DNA of 64,000 nucleotides, taken from the NCBI RefSeq assembly GCF_036226445.1, contig NZ_CP108474.1, positions 186,001-250,000 on the forward strand, given 5' to 3'. Made by a program: the position numbers and the translations under genes. Below the pieces are notes generated by a model. That model made no database searches. It saw only the letters and a list, made by a program, of their open reading frames with translations, and was not told the DNA's origin. Of the stretch, positions 48,691 to 56,215 are shown one piece after another. This DNA is from Streptomyces sp. NBC_01255. Its GTDB lineage: Bacteria; Actinomycetota; Actinomycetes; Streptomycetales; Streptomycetaceae. Positions within the stretch are counted from its first letter, which is position 1, and each line of letters begins with the position of its first letter.

Positions 48691-49086
48691 GTCCACGACA
48701 TCCACGAGCTCGTCGCGCCCCTGCCCTCCTTCGTCGCCGGCCGCGTCGCCCTCCTCGGCGACGCGGCACACGCCATGACCCCCAACCTCGGCCAGGGCGC
48801 CTGCCAGGCCCTGGAGGACGCGGCCACCCTCGCCGCCGCGCTCGCCACCGCGCCCGACCTCGGCGCGGCCCTCGCCGGGTACGACGCCGAGCGGCGCCCG
48901 CGCAGCCAGGCCATCGCCCGAGCGGCCCGCCAGGCCGGCCGGATGGGCCAGCAGCTGACCCATCCCCTCGCCGTCTCCGTACGCAACACCGTTCTCCGGC
49001 TCGCGCCGTCCCGCGTGACCCTCGGCGCGATCCTGCGGCACGCGGACTGGACTCCGCCGACCCTCACACCGGGCGCGGTGACCTGA
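48691..49086 (+). pseudogene. Remnant of an FAD-dependent monooxygenase (C-terminal part only)
   Basis: From 48691 the plus strand reads [20 protein letters not shown] and then [20 protein letters not shown], the second FAD motif and C-terminal helix of a class A monooxygenase, to a stop at 49086. The first FAD motif and the DG motif (normally about 250 residues) are missing; to the left is antisense TetR sequence. The apparent ORF starting at 48463 is thus a chimera. It is presumably non-functional. Confidence 0.78.
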
Positions 49087-49107
49087 CCCTGGCTCACGCC
49101 CTCCCCG

Positions 49108-49944
49108 TCAGGACGGGGACAGGACCGTCAGGAGGTGCGAGACCTCCTGGGCGACCGCGGTGCGGGCCGGGGTCAGGTAATGGCGGGGGTCGAACGCGGT
49201 GGGGTGCTCGGCCAGGTGGGTACGGATCGCCTGCGTGAAGGCCTTGTTCAGATGGGTGGAGACGTTCACCTTCGTCATGCCCGCCGCGATCGCCGCCGTG
49301 AGGTCCGCGTCCGAGACGCCCGAGGAGCCGTGCAGGACGAGCGGCGTGTCGACCGCCGCGCGCAGGCGGGCGATCAGCTCGAAGTCGAGGACCGCGTCCC
49401 GGGTCAGCATCTGGTGCTCGCTGCCGACCGCGACGGCGAGCGCGTCGACGCCGGTGGCGGTCACGAAGGCGAGGGCCTCTTCGGGGTCGGTGCGCACGCC
49501 CGGGGTGTGGGCGCCGCCCTTGCCGCCGATCTCCCCCAGCTCGGCCTCCACCCAGACGCCGTGGTGATGGCAGTGCTCCACGACCTCGCGGGTCGCGGCC
49601 ACGTTGTCCGCGTACGGCAGCTTGGAGGCGTCGAACATCACCGAGCCGAAGCCGAGCGCGACGGCCTCGCGTACGAGGTCGGGGTTCTCGGCGTGGTCGA
49701 GGTGGACCGCGACGGGCACCTTCGCGGCCCTGGCGACGGCGAGGGACGCGAGGGCGACCGGCTCCAGAGCACCGTGGTAGCGGACCGTGTTCTCGCTGAT
49801 CTGGAGGACGACGGGGCGGTCGGCGGCCTCCGCGCCGGCGACGATGGCCTGCGCGTGTTCGAGCTGGAGGACGTTGAACGCCCCCACGCCCGTCCCGGCC
49901 GCGCGGGCCCGGCGGACGATCTCGTCGGTCGGCGTCAGTGGCAT
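49108..49944 (-). CDS. Class II fructose/tagatose-bisphosphate aldolase
   Basis: A 278-aa zinc-dependent class II aldolase of the GatY/KbaY/FbaA group. Metal and substrate elements are visible: HLDHAENPDLVREAVALGFG with SVMFDASKLPYADN, EAELGEIGGKGG, LVLHGSSGVSDADL and the phosphate-binding KVNVSTHLNKAF. It cleaves a ketose bisphosphate to dihydroxyacetone phosphate and an aldehyde. The start at 49944 has AGGAAGCAGGA upstream. The SIS isomerase gene lies 36 bp upstream, and a divergent DeoR regulator controls the pair, pointing to an amino-sugar or tagatose pathway (Aga-like) rather than central glycolysis. Confidence 0.88.
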   Translation of the reverse strand: MPLTPTDEIVRRARAAGTGVGAFNVLQLEHAQAIVAGAEAADRPVVLQISENTVRYHGALEPVALASLAVARAAKVPVAVHLDHAENPDLVREAVALGFGSVMFDASKLPYADNVAATREVVEHCHHHGVWVEAELGEIGGKGGAHTPGVRTDPEEALAFVTATGVDALAVAVGSEHQMLTRDAVLDFELIARLRAAVDTPLVLHGSSGVSDADLTAAIAAGMTKVNVSTHLNKAFTQAIRTHLAEHPTAFDPRHYLTPARTAVAQEVSHLLTVLSPS

Positions 49945-49980
49945 GATCCTGCTTCCTGGAAGTCGGTGGGCTCGGGGCGG

Positions 49981-50904
49981 TCAGGCATGGTGGTCGGCCA
50001 GGACCACGGAACGGGTCAGGTTCCGGGGGGTGTCGGGGTTCAGCCCCTGGGCCTCGGCCACCGCCACCGCCAGGCGCTGGGCCCGGATCAGGTCCGCGAG
50101 CGGGTCGAGATCGCTCTCGACGACCGTGCCGCCGACCTTGCGCACCTCGTCCGCGAGGCCGACGGGGAGGGTGCCGAAGCCCCATGCGACGCGCCCCGGG
50201 CCGGTGATGCTGATCGGGCCGTGCCGGTACTCCATCGCCGGGTACGACTCCGTCCACGCCCCGGCCGCCTCCCGCATCTTCAGCCCGGCCTCCAGGGCGA
50301 GGCCGTAGGTCCAGCCGGTGCCGAGGAAGGTGAACTGCTCGGCGGTGAGGACCGCGTCGTCGAGAGGAACGGCGACGGCACGCTCGGCGTCCTCCGCGGC
50401 CTCCGCGAGGGGCCGTACGCCGGCGGGCAGGGCGTCCTCGGACTCCAGGTGCGCGCGGAACAGGGCGAGCGCCGTGGTCGCGAAGCGGGTCTGGACGACG
50501 GACTCCTCGTCCGCGAAGTCCAGGACGGCGACCTCGTCGGCGAGGTCCATCACGGGGGTCGTGGGGTCGGCGGTGAGCGCGCCCGTGGGCACCTCGCCGC
50601 GCAGGCGGGAGAGGACGGCCAGTACCTCGCTGGTGGTGCCGGAGCGGGTGATGGCCACGACACGGTCATAGCGGCGCCCGTAAGGGAACTCGGAGGCGGC
50701 GAAGGCGTCGGTCTCGCCGTGACCGCCGGCCTCGCGCAGCTCGGCGTAGGCCAGGGCCATGAACCAGGAGGTGCCGCAGCCGATCACGGCGACGCGCTCG
50801 CCCCGGCGGGGCAGGGCGGCGGTGTGCTGGGGAAGAGTGCGGGCCGCCTGTCGCCAGATGGCCGGCTGGGAGGCGATCTCCACGGCGGTGCGTGAGGTGG
50901 TCAT
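49981..50904 (-). CDS. SIS-domain sugar-phosphate isomerase/deaminase (AgaS/GlmS-C-like)
   Basis: A 307-aa protein with two SIS domains: VAVIGCGTSWFMALAYAELR, ITRSGTTSEVLAVLSRL, and in the second half FLGTGWTYGLALEAGLKMRE and the HGP loop AMEYRHGPISITGPG. It lacks the glutaminase domain of GlmS and resembles AgaS-type deaminase/isomerases acting on galactosamine- or glucosamine-6-phosphate. ATG 50904 has AAGGAG six bases upstream. It is the first gene of the operon with the class II aldolase and divergent from the DeoR gene. Confidence 0.88.
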   Translation of the reverse strand: MTTSRTAVEIASQPAIWRQAARTLPQHTAALPRRGERVAVIGCGTSWFMALAYAELREAGGHGETDAFAASEFPYGRRYDRVVAITRSGTTSEVLAVLSRLRGEVPTGALTADPTTPVMDLADEVAVLDFADEESVVQTRFATTALALFRAHLESEDALPAGVRPLAEAAEDAERAVAVPLDDAVLTAEQFTFLGTGWTYGLALEAGLKMREAAGAWTESYPAMEYRHGPISITGPGRVAWGFGTLPVGLADEVRKVGGTVVESDLDPLADLIRAQRLAVAVAEAQGLNPDTPRNLTRSVVLADHHA

Positions 50905-50947
50905 GCAGGACTCCTTGCAAGAAGAGTGCGCGATGATGGAGCAAGAA

Positions 50948-50983
50948 TGCGTGAAGCTGCGTGAAGGTGGACTCATTCAAGCA
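50948..50983. promoter_or_regulatory. DeoR-type operator repeats
   Basis: Two direct copies of TGCGTGAAG (50948-50956 and 50958-50966) and an inverted TTCAAGCA (50976-50983) lie in the 160-bp divergent region between the SIS and DeoR genes. DeoR proteins typically use short direct repeats like these. Confidence 0.55.
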
Positions 50984-51064
50984 GATATACGCAATACGTT
51001 GCCAGGGTTGACGCGCACCGACGGATAGAATCGGACGCGCGCACGATCGGGAGGGGATGGGCCG

Positions 51065-51868
51065 ATGTCCAAGCACGAGCGGTGGAACGCACTCCTGGAG
51101 CTGCTCGCGGCCTCGGGGAAAGTCGAGGTGGAGGAGGCGGCGACCGCGCTGACGGTCTCCGCCGCCACGATCCGCCGGGACCTCGACGAACTCTCCGAGC
51201 AGCAGCTGCTCGTACGGACGCGGGGCGGGGCGGTCGCGCACGGCGTGTCGTACGAGCTGCCACTCCGCTACAAGTCGGCGCGGCACGCCTCCGAGAAGCA
51301 GCGGATCGCCGCGGCGGCGGCCGATCTGGTGGCCCCCGGGGAGGTCGTCGGGCTCAACGGCGGCACGACGACGACGGAGGTGGCACGGGCGCTCGCCCTG
51401 CGGTTCGCGAGCGGCCGGGCGGAGGCGGCGGGCGGGGGCGCGGCCGGGCCCGCGCTGACCGTGGTCACCAACGCGCTCAACATCGCCGGCGAGCTGGCGG
51501 TGCGCCCACAGATCAAGATCGTCACGACGGGCGGGGTGGCACGCCCGCAGACGTACGAGCTGGTCGGCCCGCTGACCGTCGGCGTGCTCAACGAGGTCGT
51601 GCTCGACGTCGTGATCCTCGGGGTCGACGGTGTCGACCCCGAGCTGGGCGTGATGGCCCACCACGAGGACGAGGCGAGCATCAGCCGGCTGTTCGCCCAG
51701 CGATCGAGCCGGGTCGTCGTCGTGACCGACTCCTCCAAGATGGGCCGCCGCGCGTTCGCCCGTATCTGCGGTCTGGACCGGGTCGATCTCCTGGTCACCG
51801 ACACGGACATCTCGGCGGAGGCCACGGCGCAGCTCACGGAGGCCGGGGTGAAGGTCCTCACCGTCTGA
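51065..51868 (+). CDS. DeoR/GlpR family regulator
   Basis: A 267-aa regulator. The N-terminal DeoR helix-turn-helix (VEVEEAATALTVSAATIRRD followed by LDELSEQQLLVRTRGGA) is joined to a C-terminal DeoRC sugar-phosphate sensor related to ribose-5-phosphate isomerase (GLNGGTTTTEVARAL; VVVTDSSKMGRRAFARI). A short Gly/Ala insert (GRAEAAGGGAAG) near residue 120 is unusual. It is divergent from the SIS-aldolase operon and is its likely repressor, with a sugar phosphate from that pathway as inducer. Confidence 0.9.
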   Translation: MSKHERWNALLELLAASGKVEVEEAATALTVSAATIRRDLDELSEQQLLVRTRGGAVAHGVSYELPLRYKSARHASEKQRIAAAAADLVAPGEVVGLNGGTTTTEVARALALRFASGRAEAAGGGAAGPALTVVTNALNIAGELAVRPQIKIVTTGGVARPQTYELVGPLTVGVLNEVVLDVVILGVDGVDPELGVMAHHEDEASISRLFAQRSSRVVVVTDSSKMGRRAFARICGLDRVDLLVTDTDISAEATAQLTEAGVKVLTV

Positions 51869-51894
51869 CCGGGACGGAGCCAGACATCAGCCTT

Positions 51895-51916
51895 ATTGGT
51901 ATGAGGTCGGACCAAT
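51895..51916. promoter_or_regulatory. Inverted repeat upstream of phospholipase C
   Basis: ATTGGT - 10 bp - ACCAAT in the 181-bp space between the DeoR stop and the phospholipase C start. A second inverted pair, CCTGGG (51939-51944) and CCCAGG (51952-51957), follows. Either could be a regulator site (the first looks GntR-like) or the second a weak terminator of the DeoR gene. No PHO box was seen. Confidence 0.4.
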
Positions 51917-52049
51917 CTCCACACCGGCATTCCATGGCCCTGGGCTGTTAACCCAGGAATTACTGCACGGCCGTATACCTTTAAGCTCCCCTCCCCCATC
52001 ATGGCTCCCGACGTGCCGCGCGGGCACGCCGTGACAGGAGAGGCGGGGC

Positions 52050-54074
52050 ATGCTTCCCATCAGCCGCAGGGGATTCGTCGGAATCGGCGCGGGGCTCGTC
52101 GCCGGGGCGGCGCTGGCGCCCGGCCGGGCATCGGCCGCCGCGCGTGCCGCGACCGGCACGCTCACCGACGTCCGGCACGTGGTGATCCTCATGCAGGAGA
52201 ACCGCAGCTTCGACCACTACTTCGGCACGCTGCGCGGCGTACGGGGGTTCGGCGACCGTGCCGCCGGCAATCTGCCCGGCGGCTGGGGCATGTTCCACCA
52301 GCCCAACTGGGGCGGCCGCCAGTACCCGTGGAAGCTCAGCGACACCCCGCCCGCGGGCGGCGTCGACGGCGAGACCCTCGCACAGTGCAACGGCGATCTG
52401 CCCCACAGCTGGACCTCGCAGCACGCGGCCTGGAACAAGGGCCGGATGGACAACTGGGTCATGGGCGTGGGCAACACGCGGACGCTCGGTCACCTCGACC
52501 GCGAGGACATCCCCTTCCACCACGCGCTCGCCGACCACTACACGATCTGCGACGCGTACTTCTGCTCGGCGCTCAGCGCCACCGGCCCCAACCGGACGTT
52601 CCTGTGGAGCGGGAAGATCGACGGCTCCAGCAAGGACGGGGGCGACGAGTCGGGGCTGACCTGGGAGACGTACGCGGAGGCGCTCCAGCGGGCCGGGGTG
52701 AGCTGGAAGGTCTACCAGAACGCGCAGGACAACTATGGCGACAACGGTCTCGCCTATTTCAAGAAGTTCACCGACGCCCGCCCCGGCGACCCGCTGTACG
52801 ACCGGGGCATGGGCTCGGTCCCCAAGGTCACCGGCTCGACGCCTGACGACATCGCCGCGGCCATCCGCGCCGACGTCGTGGCGGGCACGCTGCCGCAGGT
52901 GTCGTGGGTGGTGGCGAGCGAGGCGTTCTCCGAGCACCCGTACGCGCCGCCCGGGGACGGCGCGCACTTCGTCGACCTCGTCTACCGCGCGCTGGCCGCC
53001 GACTCCGAGGTCTTCGACTCGACGGTGCTGTTCCTCAACTACGACGAGAACGACGGCTTCTTCGACCACGTGCCGCCGCCGGTCGCCCCGCCGGGGACAC
53101 CGGGCGAGTACCTGGACGGCGTGCCGATCGGACTGGGCTTCCGTGTCCCCATGCTTGTCATGTCCCCGTGGACCCGGGGCGGTTGGGTGAGCTCCGAGGT
53201 CTTCGACCACACCTCCGTCCTCCGCTTCATGGAGACCTGGACGGCGGCCCTCGGCACACCGGCCACCTGTCCGAACATCAGCGCCTGGCGGCGCCGGGTG
53301 ACGGGCGACCTGACGAGCGTCTTCGACTTCGCCCACCCGGTGTACGGAGTGCCCGCCGGCCTCCCCTCCACGGCGAAGGTGATCGGCCAGGCCACCTGCG
53401 GCCCGCTGCCGAACCCGGCGCCGCAGAACAACGCGCAGCCCGCGCAGGAGTCCGGCACCCGCCCGGCGCGCGCCCTGCCGTACCAGGTGAACGGCAACCT
53501 CGACCGGTTCGAGTTCGGTGCCGCCGGCAAGATCCTGGCCTGGTTCTCGATGACGAACCAGGGGGTGGAGGCCAAGCAGGCGGCGCACTTCTCGATCCAC
53601 CCGCACCAGCACCGCGACACGGCCGCCTGGCAGTACACGGTCGACGCGGGCGGCACGGCCTCCGACTACTTCAACATCGGGCTCGGGTCGGGATCCGGGA
53701 AGTACGACATCTCGATGATGGGCCCCAACCGCTTCCTGCGGCGCTTCACCGGCGACGCGTCCAAGGCCGGCAAGGCCGTGGAGGTCGCGGCCCGGTTCGC
53801 GCCGGAGGCGGGGACGGGCCGGACGGCCCTGTGGTTCAGGATGACCAACACCTCGGCTGCTCCGGTGACGTTCACGATCCGCTCGAACGCCTACCGCACG
53901 GACGGACCGTGGACCTACACGGTCCCGGCGAACTCCAGCCGCGAGGACTTCTTCAACGCGGTGGCCTACAACGGCGGCTGGTACGACTTCACGATCCTCG
54001 CCGACATCGACGGGACCTGGTCACGCCGGTACACCGGCCACATCGAGACCGGAGCCCCGAGCGTCACCGGCTGA
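52050..54074 (+). CDS. Tat-exported phosphocholine-specific phospholipase C
   Basis: A 674-aa secreted phosphoesterase of the bacterial phospholipase C / acid phosphatase family. The twin-arginine signal ISRRGFVGIGAGLVAGAALA ends near ASAAARA. The catalytic domain (about 40-420) carries MQENRSFDHYFGTLRGVRGF, the ATGPNRTFLWSG segment, LNYDENDGFFDHVPPP and SPWTRGG. Two C-terminal beta domains (DUF756 type) are near 475-560 and 575-665. It hydrolyses phosphatidylcholine or sphingomyelin-like lipids outside the cell after folding in the cytoplasm. AGGAGAGG stands before the ATG. Hairpin sequence follows the stop. Confidence 0.92.
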   Translation: MLPISRRGFVGIGAGLVAGAALAPGRASAAARAATGTLTDVRHVVILMQENRSFDHYFGTLRGVRGFGDRAAGNLPGGWGMFHQPNWGGRQYPWKLSDTPPAGGVDGETLAQCNGDLPHSWTSQHAAWNKGRMDNWVMGVGNTRTLGHLDREDIPFHHALADHYTICDAYFCSALSATGPNRTFLWSGKIDGSSKDGGDESGLTWETYAEALQRAGVSWKVYQNAQDNYGDNGLAYFKKFTDARPGDPLYDRGMGSVPKVTGSTPDDIAAAIRADVVAGTLPQVSWVVASEAFSEHPYAPPGDGAHFVDLVYRALAADSEVFDSTVLFLNYDENDGFFDHVPPPVAPPGTPGEYLDGVPIGLGFRVPMLVMSPWTRGGWVSSEVFDHTSVLRFMETWTAALGTPATCPNISAWRRRVTGDLTSVFDFAHPVYGVPAGLPSTAKVIGQATCGPLPNPAPQNNAQPAQESGTRPARALPYQVNGNLDRFEFGAAGKILAWFSMTNQGVEAKQAAHFSIHPHQHRDTAAWQYTVDAGGTASDYFNIGLGSGSGKYDISMMGPNRFLRRFTGDASKAGKAVEVAARFAPEAGTGRTALWFRMTNTSAAPVTFTIRSNAYRTDGPWTYTVPANSSREDFFNAVAYNGGWYDFTILADIDGTWSRRYTGHIETGAPSVTG

Positions 54075-54084
54075 ACCCGCGCAC

Positions 54085-54107
54085 GCCGGCCGGTCGCACC
54101 GGCCGGT
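54085..54107. terminator. Hairpin terminator after phospholipase C
   Basis: GCCGGCCGGT / ACCGGCCGGT, a perfect 10-bp stem with loop CGC, 11 bases after the phospholipase stop. Its left arm can alternatively pair with 54137-54153 as part of a 17-bp inverted repeat. Confidence 0.65.
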
Positions 54108-54134
54108 GTCACCGGCAGGGCTCACCGACAGGAC

Positions 54135-54752
54135 TCACCGGCCGGCGTGCGCGGCGCGGCGGATCGTCGCGTCGAGGAGGCCCACCGCGTCGGCGGCCGT
54201 ACGGCCGGGGGCCCGGTTCCACGGACCGATCAGCTCGCCCCATCCCTGCGACCGGAGCTCGGTCATGATCCAGGCGGCCGCCTCGTTCATGGTGTCCGCG
54301 CTGCCGTAGCCGAGGCGGTGGGCTGCGAGGAGCGCGCCGCAGACACAGCGCGCTCCCCGCGCGTCGCGCAGCTTGTACGGCGCGTTCTGCCAGCCCCACT
54401 CCGTGAGCACCAGCCGCGCGTAGCCGAGGTGGACCGAGGGGCGCAGCTCGGGACGGCCGATCCGGCGCCAGGCGTGCAGTCGGTCCGGGAGTACGGCTCC
54501 GATGCGGCCGGGGAGCGTCTCGACGGGGGCCGACGGCGGGAGCGCGTCGAGCGCGTCGGCCACGAGCCGGTCCACGGACACGGTGAGGAGGGCCCGCCAG
54601 TCCGCGGGCTCGGGCGTCCGCTCCGGCGCGGGGGCCGGCCGAGCGGGGGCGGTCCAGTCGGTGACGATCCGCTGCCAGGTGGCGCTCTCGAAGAGAGCGG
54701 CCGCCTCGCGGTCGAGGGTGTCCGGGCTGATCGGGGCGATGGAGGTCGGCAT
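54135..54752 (-). CDS. Conserved hypothetical protein, DUF6197-like
   Basis: A 205-aa cytosolic protein without signal or TM segments. The second half (HLGYARLVLTEWGWQNAPYK; RCVCGALLAAHRLGYGSADT; WNRAPGRTAADAVGLLDATI) resembles the DUF6197 family of Streptomyces, which has no known function. The first half is less conserved-looking. ATG 54752 has AGGAG eight bases upstream; the ten codons before it are not used. It is convergent with phospholipase C. Confidence 0.7.
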   Translation of the reverse strand: MPTSIAPISPDTLDREAAALFESATWQRIVTDWTAPARPAPAPERTPEPADWRALLTVSVDRLVADALDALPPSAPVETLPGRIGAVLPDRLHAWRRIGRPELRPSVHLGYARLVLTEWGWQNAPYKLRDARGARCVCGALLAAHRLGYGSADTMNEAAAWIMTELRSQGWGELIGPWNRAPGRTAADAVGLLDATIRRAAHAGR

Positions 54753-54782
54753 CCGGGTGGCTCCTGGGTCGGGTACCTCCAT

Positions 54783-55164
54783 CCTTCAAGAAGAATGTCT
54801 AGTTTGCGACTTTTGCCCGCACTGGGCGTGCCCCACTCGCACCAGCGCGGGCGAACAGCCCACCTCGGCCAATTTCCGCCCATTTACTCACCAACGGAAT
54901 TACATCGCATATTCGGACATTACTCTCCTGGTGACGCGGTTCACTTTCTCTCGCCCTCGTCAGGGACCCGTACACCCGCAGCCCGTACCGCACACGGAAG
55001 TTCACCGCCTCCCGAGCCCGGTCGATCTTGAATTCCCTGAATTCGGAGATCCAATTCCGGGAGCCGGCGATCAGATCCTCTTGTTATCCGGCGCAATGCT
55101 GGCCTACGGTCACCCCCATTCGAGCGGAACGCCTAATCCTGCCGCCGCCCGAAAACACCTCCCT
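54783..55164. other. Long non-coding upstream region of the LysM gene
   Basis: About 380 bp without a gene, including AT-richer patches unusual for this window (54785-54820, 54880-54950, 55015-55060). A plausible promoter is TTGTTA (55081-55086) - 18 bp - TACGGT (55105-55110), giving a transcript start near 55117, about 50 nt before the riboswitch. Nothing else was recognised apart from two close GAATTC sites near 55030. Confidence 0.5.
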
Positions 55165-55296
55165 TTCACCCGACGGCAGGAGCGGGGGACCCACGAATTC
55201 GCCGGTCCGGAATCCGGAACGGCTCGGGGTGCAGCCGCGTGTGCGCGGCCGGACATCTCCCGTCCGAACCCGACAGCTCACCCCGCAGGCGCCGGA
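55165..55296 (+). promoter_or_regulatory. Cyclic di-AMP (ydaO/yuaA) riboswitch
   Basis: The leader contains conserved blocks of the ydaO riboswitch: GAGCGGGGGACCCA near 55180 (5' part), CTCGGGGTG in the middle, and the highly conserved 3' block TCCGAACCCGACAGCTCACC at 55263-55282 followed by CGCAGGCG, ending just before the ribosome site GGAGAGG. In actinobacteria this riboswitch is found ahead of cell-wall hydrolase genes, where c-di-AMP switches expression off. The gene that follows is exactly of that type. Confidence 0.85.
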
Positions 55297-55309
55297 GAGG
55301 ACATCCGTC

Positions 55310-56215
55310 ATGCCTGCACACGGTAAGCACCGCCGCCCCCGTCGCCGCACCGTCTCCCGCGGCCTCGCGCTCGCCGGCACGGGCGGCGCCGCCCTGGCCC
55401 TGCCGCTGGTCGTCCCCGCCACGGCCGGCGCCGAGACCGTTTCGGCCGCACCGAAGATCGCCGCGCAGCCCTTCGCCGCGCATTCCTTCGCGGCCCAGCC
55501 CGCCGCTCCGGCTGCCGCTCCCTCGGCCCCCGCCGCCGCGCGCACGTACACCGTGGTGAGTGGTGACTCGCTTTCCCTGATCGCCCAGAAGAAGGGAATT
55601 CAGGGCGGCTGGAAGTCGATTTACCGGGCCAACAAGTCCGCCGTGGGTGACAATCCGTCACTCATTCACCCCGGTCTCGAACTGACGATTCGTCGGGATT
55701 CCGCGAAGCCCGCCACGAAGCCCGCCCCGGTATCCGCGACCGCGCAGAAGAAGAGCTCCACGACCACGGAGCGGGCGAGCCGCTCCGAGCGCCGTGCCGC
55801 GGCCCCGGCCGCCGCCTCGGGTGCCTCCGCCGCGCAGGCGGCGCCCGCCGCCGCGCCCGCCGTCAAGGCCGCCCCGGCCGCCGCCACCCAGTACGCCGAC
55901 AACCTCGACGGCTGGATCCGGCAGTCGCTGGACATCATGGCCCAGCGCGGCATCCCCGGTTCGTACGACGGAATCCTCCGCAACGTGATGCGCGAGTCCT
56001 CCGGCAACCCCCGGGCCATCAACCTCTGGGACTCGAACGCCGTGGCCGGCACCCCCTCGAAGGGTCTGCTCCAGGTCATCCAGCCGACCTTCGACGCCTA
56101 CCACGTCCCGGGCACGTCCACGGACCTGTTCGACCCGGTCGCCAACATCACGGCCGCCTGCAACTACGCGGCCGACCGCTACGGCTCCATCGACAACGTC
56201 AACGGGGCCTACTGA
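55310..56215 (+). CDS. Secreted LysM protein with transglycosylase domain
   Basis: A 301-aa exported cell-wall protein: basic N-terminus, signal peptide (GLALAGTGGAALALPLVVPA) cleaved near AGAETV, a LysM motif (YTVVSGDSLSLIAQKKGIQG; NPSLIHPGLELTIRR), an Ala/Pro/Lys-rich linker of about 80 residues and a C-terminal SLT-like transglycosylase domain (NVMRESSGNPRAINLWDSNA; GTPSKGLLQVIQPTFDAYHV). The catalytic glutamate is in MRESSGN. It cleaves peptidoglycan during growth or spore germination. ATG 55310 follows GGAGAGG. Expression is gated by the c-di-AMP riboswitch. Its last 17 bp overlap the convergent gene. Confidence 0.92.
   Translation: MPAHGKHRRPRRRTVSRGLALAGTGGAALALPLVVPATAGAETVSAAPKIAAQPFAAHSFAAQPAAPAAAPSAPAAARTYTVVSGDSLSLIAQKKGIQGGWKSIYRANKSAVGDNPSLIHPGLELTIRRDSAKPATKPAPVSATAQKKSSTTTERASRSERRAAAPAAASGASAAQAAPAAAPAVKAAPAAATQYADNLDGWIRQSLDIMAQRGIPGSYDGILRNVMRESSGNPRAINLWDSNAVAGTPSKGLLQVIQPTFDAYHVPGTSTDLFDPVANITAACNYAADRYGSIDNVNGAY

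Noticed and set aside
48463..49086. An intact 207-aa protein
   Set aside because: The first 76 codons are antisense to a TetR remnant; only the last 131 codons resemble a monooxygenase, so it is treated as two broken genes.
51008..51031. Promoter TTGACG/TAGAAT ahead of the DeoR gene
   Set aside because: Both boxes look good but are only 12 bp apart, too close for a standard sigma-70-type promoter.
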